From positions 1-5,438 of the forward strand of contig JALUUA010000343.1 in NCBI GenBank assembly GCA_027021605.1: a DNA stretch of 5,438 nt, in the 5' to 3' direction. A model generated the notes under the pieces. That model was not told where the DNA came from, ran no database searches, and worked only from the letters and a program-made list of their open reading frames with translations. Each line of letters starts with the position of its first letter. The stretch's first letter is position 1. The DNA is from Candidatus Bipolaricaulota bacterium. GTDB taxonomy: Bacteria > Bipolaricaulota > Bipolaricaulia > RBG-16-55-9. The position numbers and the translations under genes are program-made. This document shows, piece after piece, positions 4,932 through 5,438 of the stretch.

Positions 4932-5438
4932 TTAGCGGTACTCCATCGTCTCGCACAGGAATTCCGACTTGCCCCGCTCGCTTCCGTCGGGGTCGCCGTA
5001 GCGGCAGCGGTCCACCACTTGGCCCTCGGCGTCCTTGAGCACCGCGGTGTCCTCGCCGTTGTCCCAGATCTGCGTGCGCGCGTCCCAGTAGAGCTTCGTG
5101 GCAGTGTTCTCCCCGCGGCCCGTGTAGACGGTCACGCGCTCCCCGGCCCGCAGCGTAAACCCTTCCGGGAAGCGGAAGATGTGGCTGGCCACCCCACGAT
5201 CCCCCAGCTCGTCGGCCAGCGTCCAGCCCGTGAAGTCCACCTCCCCGGCGTTGACGCGCAGCACGACCCACTCGCCGTTCTTGTTCTCGTTGTCGTCCCC
5301 CTCCGCGTCGTAGTGGATAAGCTCAATGACCACGCGCTTTCCGCCCGTGGGTTGCGGCTCGGGTTCGGGCCCGGGCGGTTGGGGCGGTGGCGGCGGGCCT
5401 TGGACGTCCCCCACGGTCACGGTACGGCTCGTGCGCCC
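4932..5438 (-). CDS. Lamin-tail-domain (LTD) protein, C-terminal part
   Basis: The frame is open to the right edge on the minus strand, so 168 C-terminal residues are visible and the start is probably outside the window. A GTG at 5420 is possible but has no ribosome binding site. From the edge: a short GRTSRTVTVGD strand that looks like the end of a PKD/Ig-type beta domain (inference), a Pro/Glu-rich linker (about 14-30), then a beta-sandwich of LTD type. The LTD shows NGEWVVLRVNAGEVDFTGWTLADE, FRFPEGFTLRAGERVTVYTG, and QIWDNGEDTAVLKDAEGQVVD, following the family's GW-L-D, FP-L-G-V and W-GD-A-L-G-D pattern. Bacterial LTDs often sit at the ends of secreted or surface proteins and nucleases, as adhesion or attachment modules. 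Two cysteines near the end (DRCRYG and FLCETM) could form a disulfide. The gene ends 67 nt upstream of tRNA-Lys. The full protein's function cannot be told from this part. Confidence 0.75.
   Translation of the reverse strand, partial: GRTSRTVTVGDVQGPPPPPQPPGPEPEPQPTGGKRVVIELIHYDAEGDDNENKNGEWVVLRVNAGEVDFTGWTLADELGDRGVASHIFRFPEGFTLRAGERVTVYTGRGENTATKLYWDARTQIWDNGEDTAVLKDAEGQVVDRCRYGDPDGSERGKSEFLCETMEYR

Noticed and set aside
4910..4934. Hairpin at the end of the LTD gene (CTAA/TTAG and CCGT/ACGG pairings on the minus strand) as a terminator
   Set aside because: Stems are short, overlap the stop codon, and no T-run follows.

Overview
This is a GC-rich bacterial chromosome segment, judged from the strong G/C preference at third codon positions. 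It holds core housekeeping genes and nothing clearly phage- or transposon-derived. The rpsB-tsf-pyrH order is the conserved bacterial translation/nucleotide cluster. The EF-Ts is the short, single-core-repeat type (205 aa), as in Thermus, rather than the long E. coli type. The sequence alone does not place the organism in a phylum; a non-proteobacterial, possibly thermophilic lineage is a guess.

Left part, plus strand: the C-terminal end of a probable Nif3-like metal-binding protein (1-306) is followed at once by a very stable GGGCCC/GGGCCC hairpin. Next come a sigma70-like promoter (333-362) and a leader of roughly 110 nt containing a long imperfect stem-loop (402-454). The leader feeds rpsB (483-1583), tsf (1592-2209) and pyrH (2220-2909), separated by 8 and 10 nt and probably forming one operon. 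rpsB carries a low-complexity Ala/Glu/Thr tail of about 137 residues on a normal S2 core. frr, which often follows pyrH, is absent, and the operon ends against a convergent gene.

The most unusual signal lies just after pyrH. Its TAA stop sits exactly in register as the first unit of a six-unit hexanucleotide array (NAAGCY). In the pyrH frame the downstream codons read AEAEAEAKAEAGSEAAP and then TAA. The first 11 residues are identical to a segment of the S2 tail, although 9 of the 11 codons differ, all synonymously. This suggests a lost, hidden or mis-sequenced acidic tail on UMP kinase that resembles the one on S2.

Right part, minus strand, read right to left: a 5'-truncated lamin-tail-domain protein with a proline-rich linker (4932-5438), a tRNA-Lys(UUU) gene without an encoded CCA (4792-4864), msrA (4257-4745), and a 12-TM MFS exporter (2973-4244) that starts 12 nt after msrA. 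The last two probably form a methionine-sulfoxide-repair plus efflux pair. There is no gene-free stretch longer than 300 bases.
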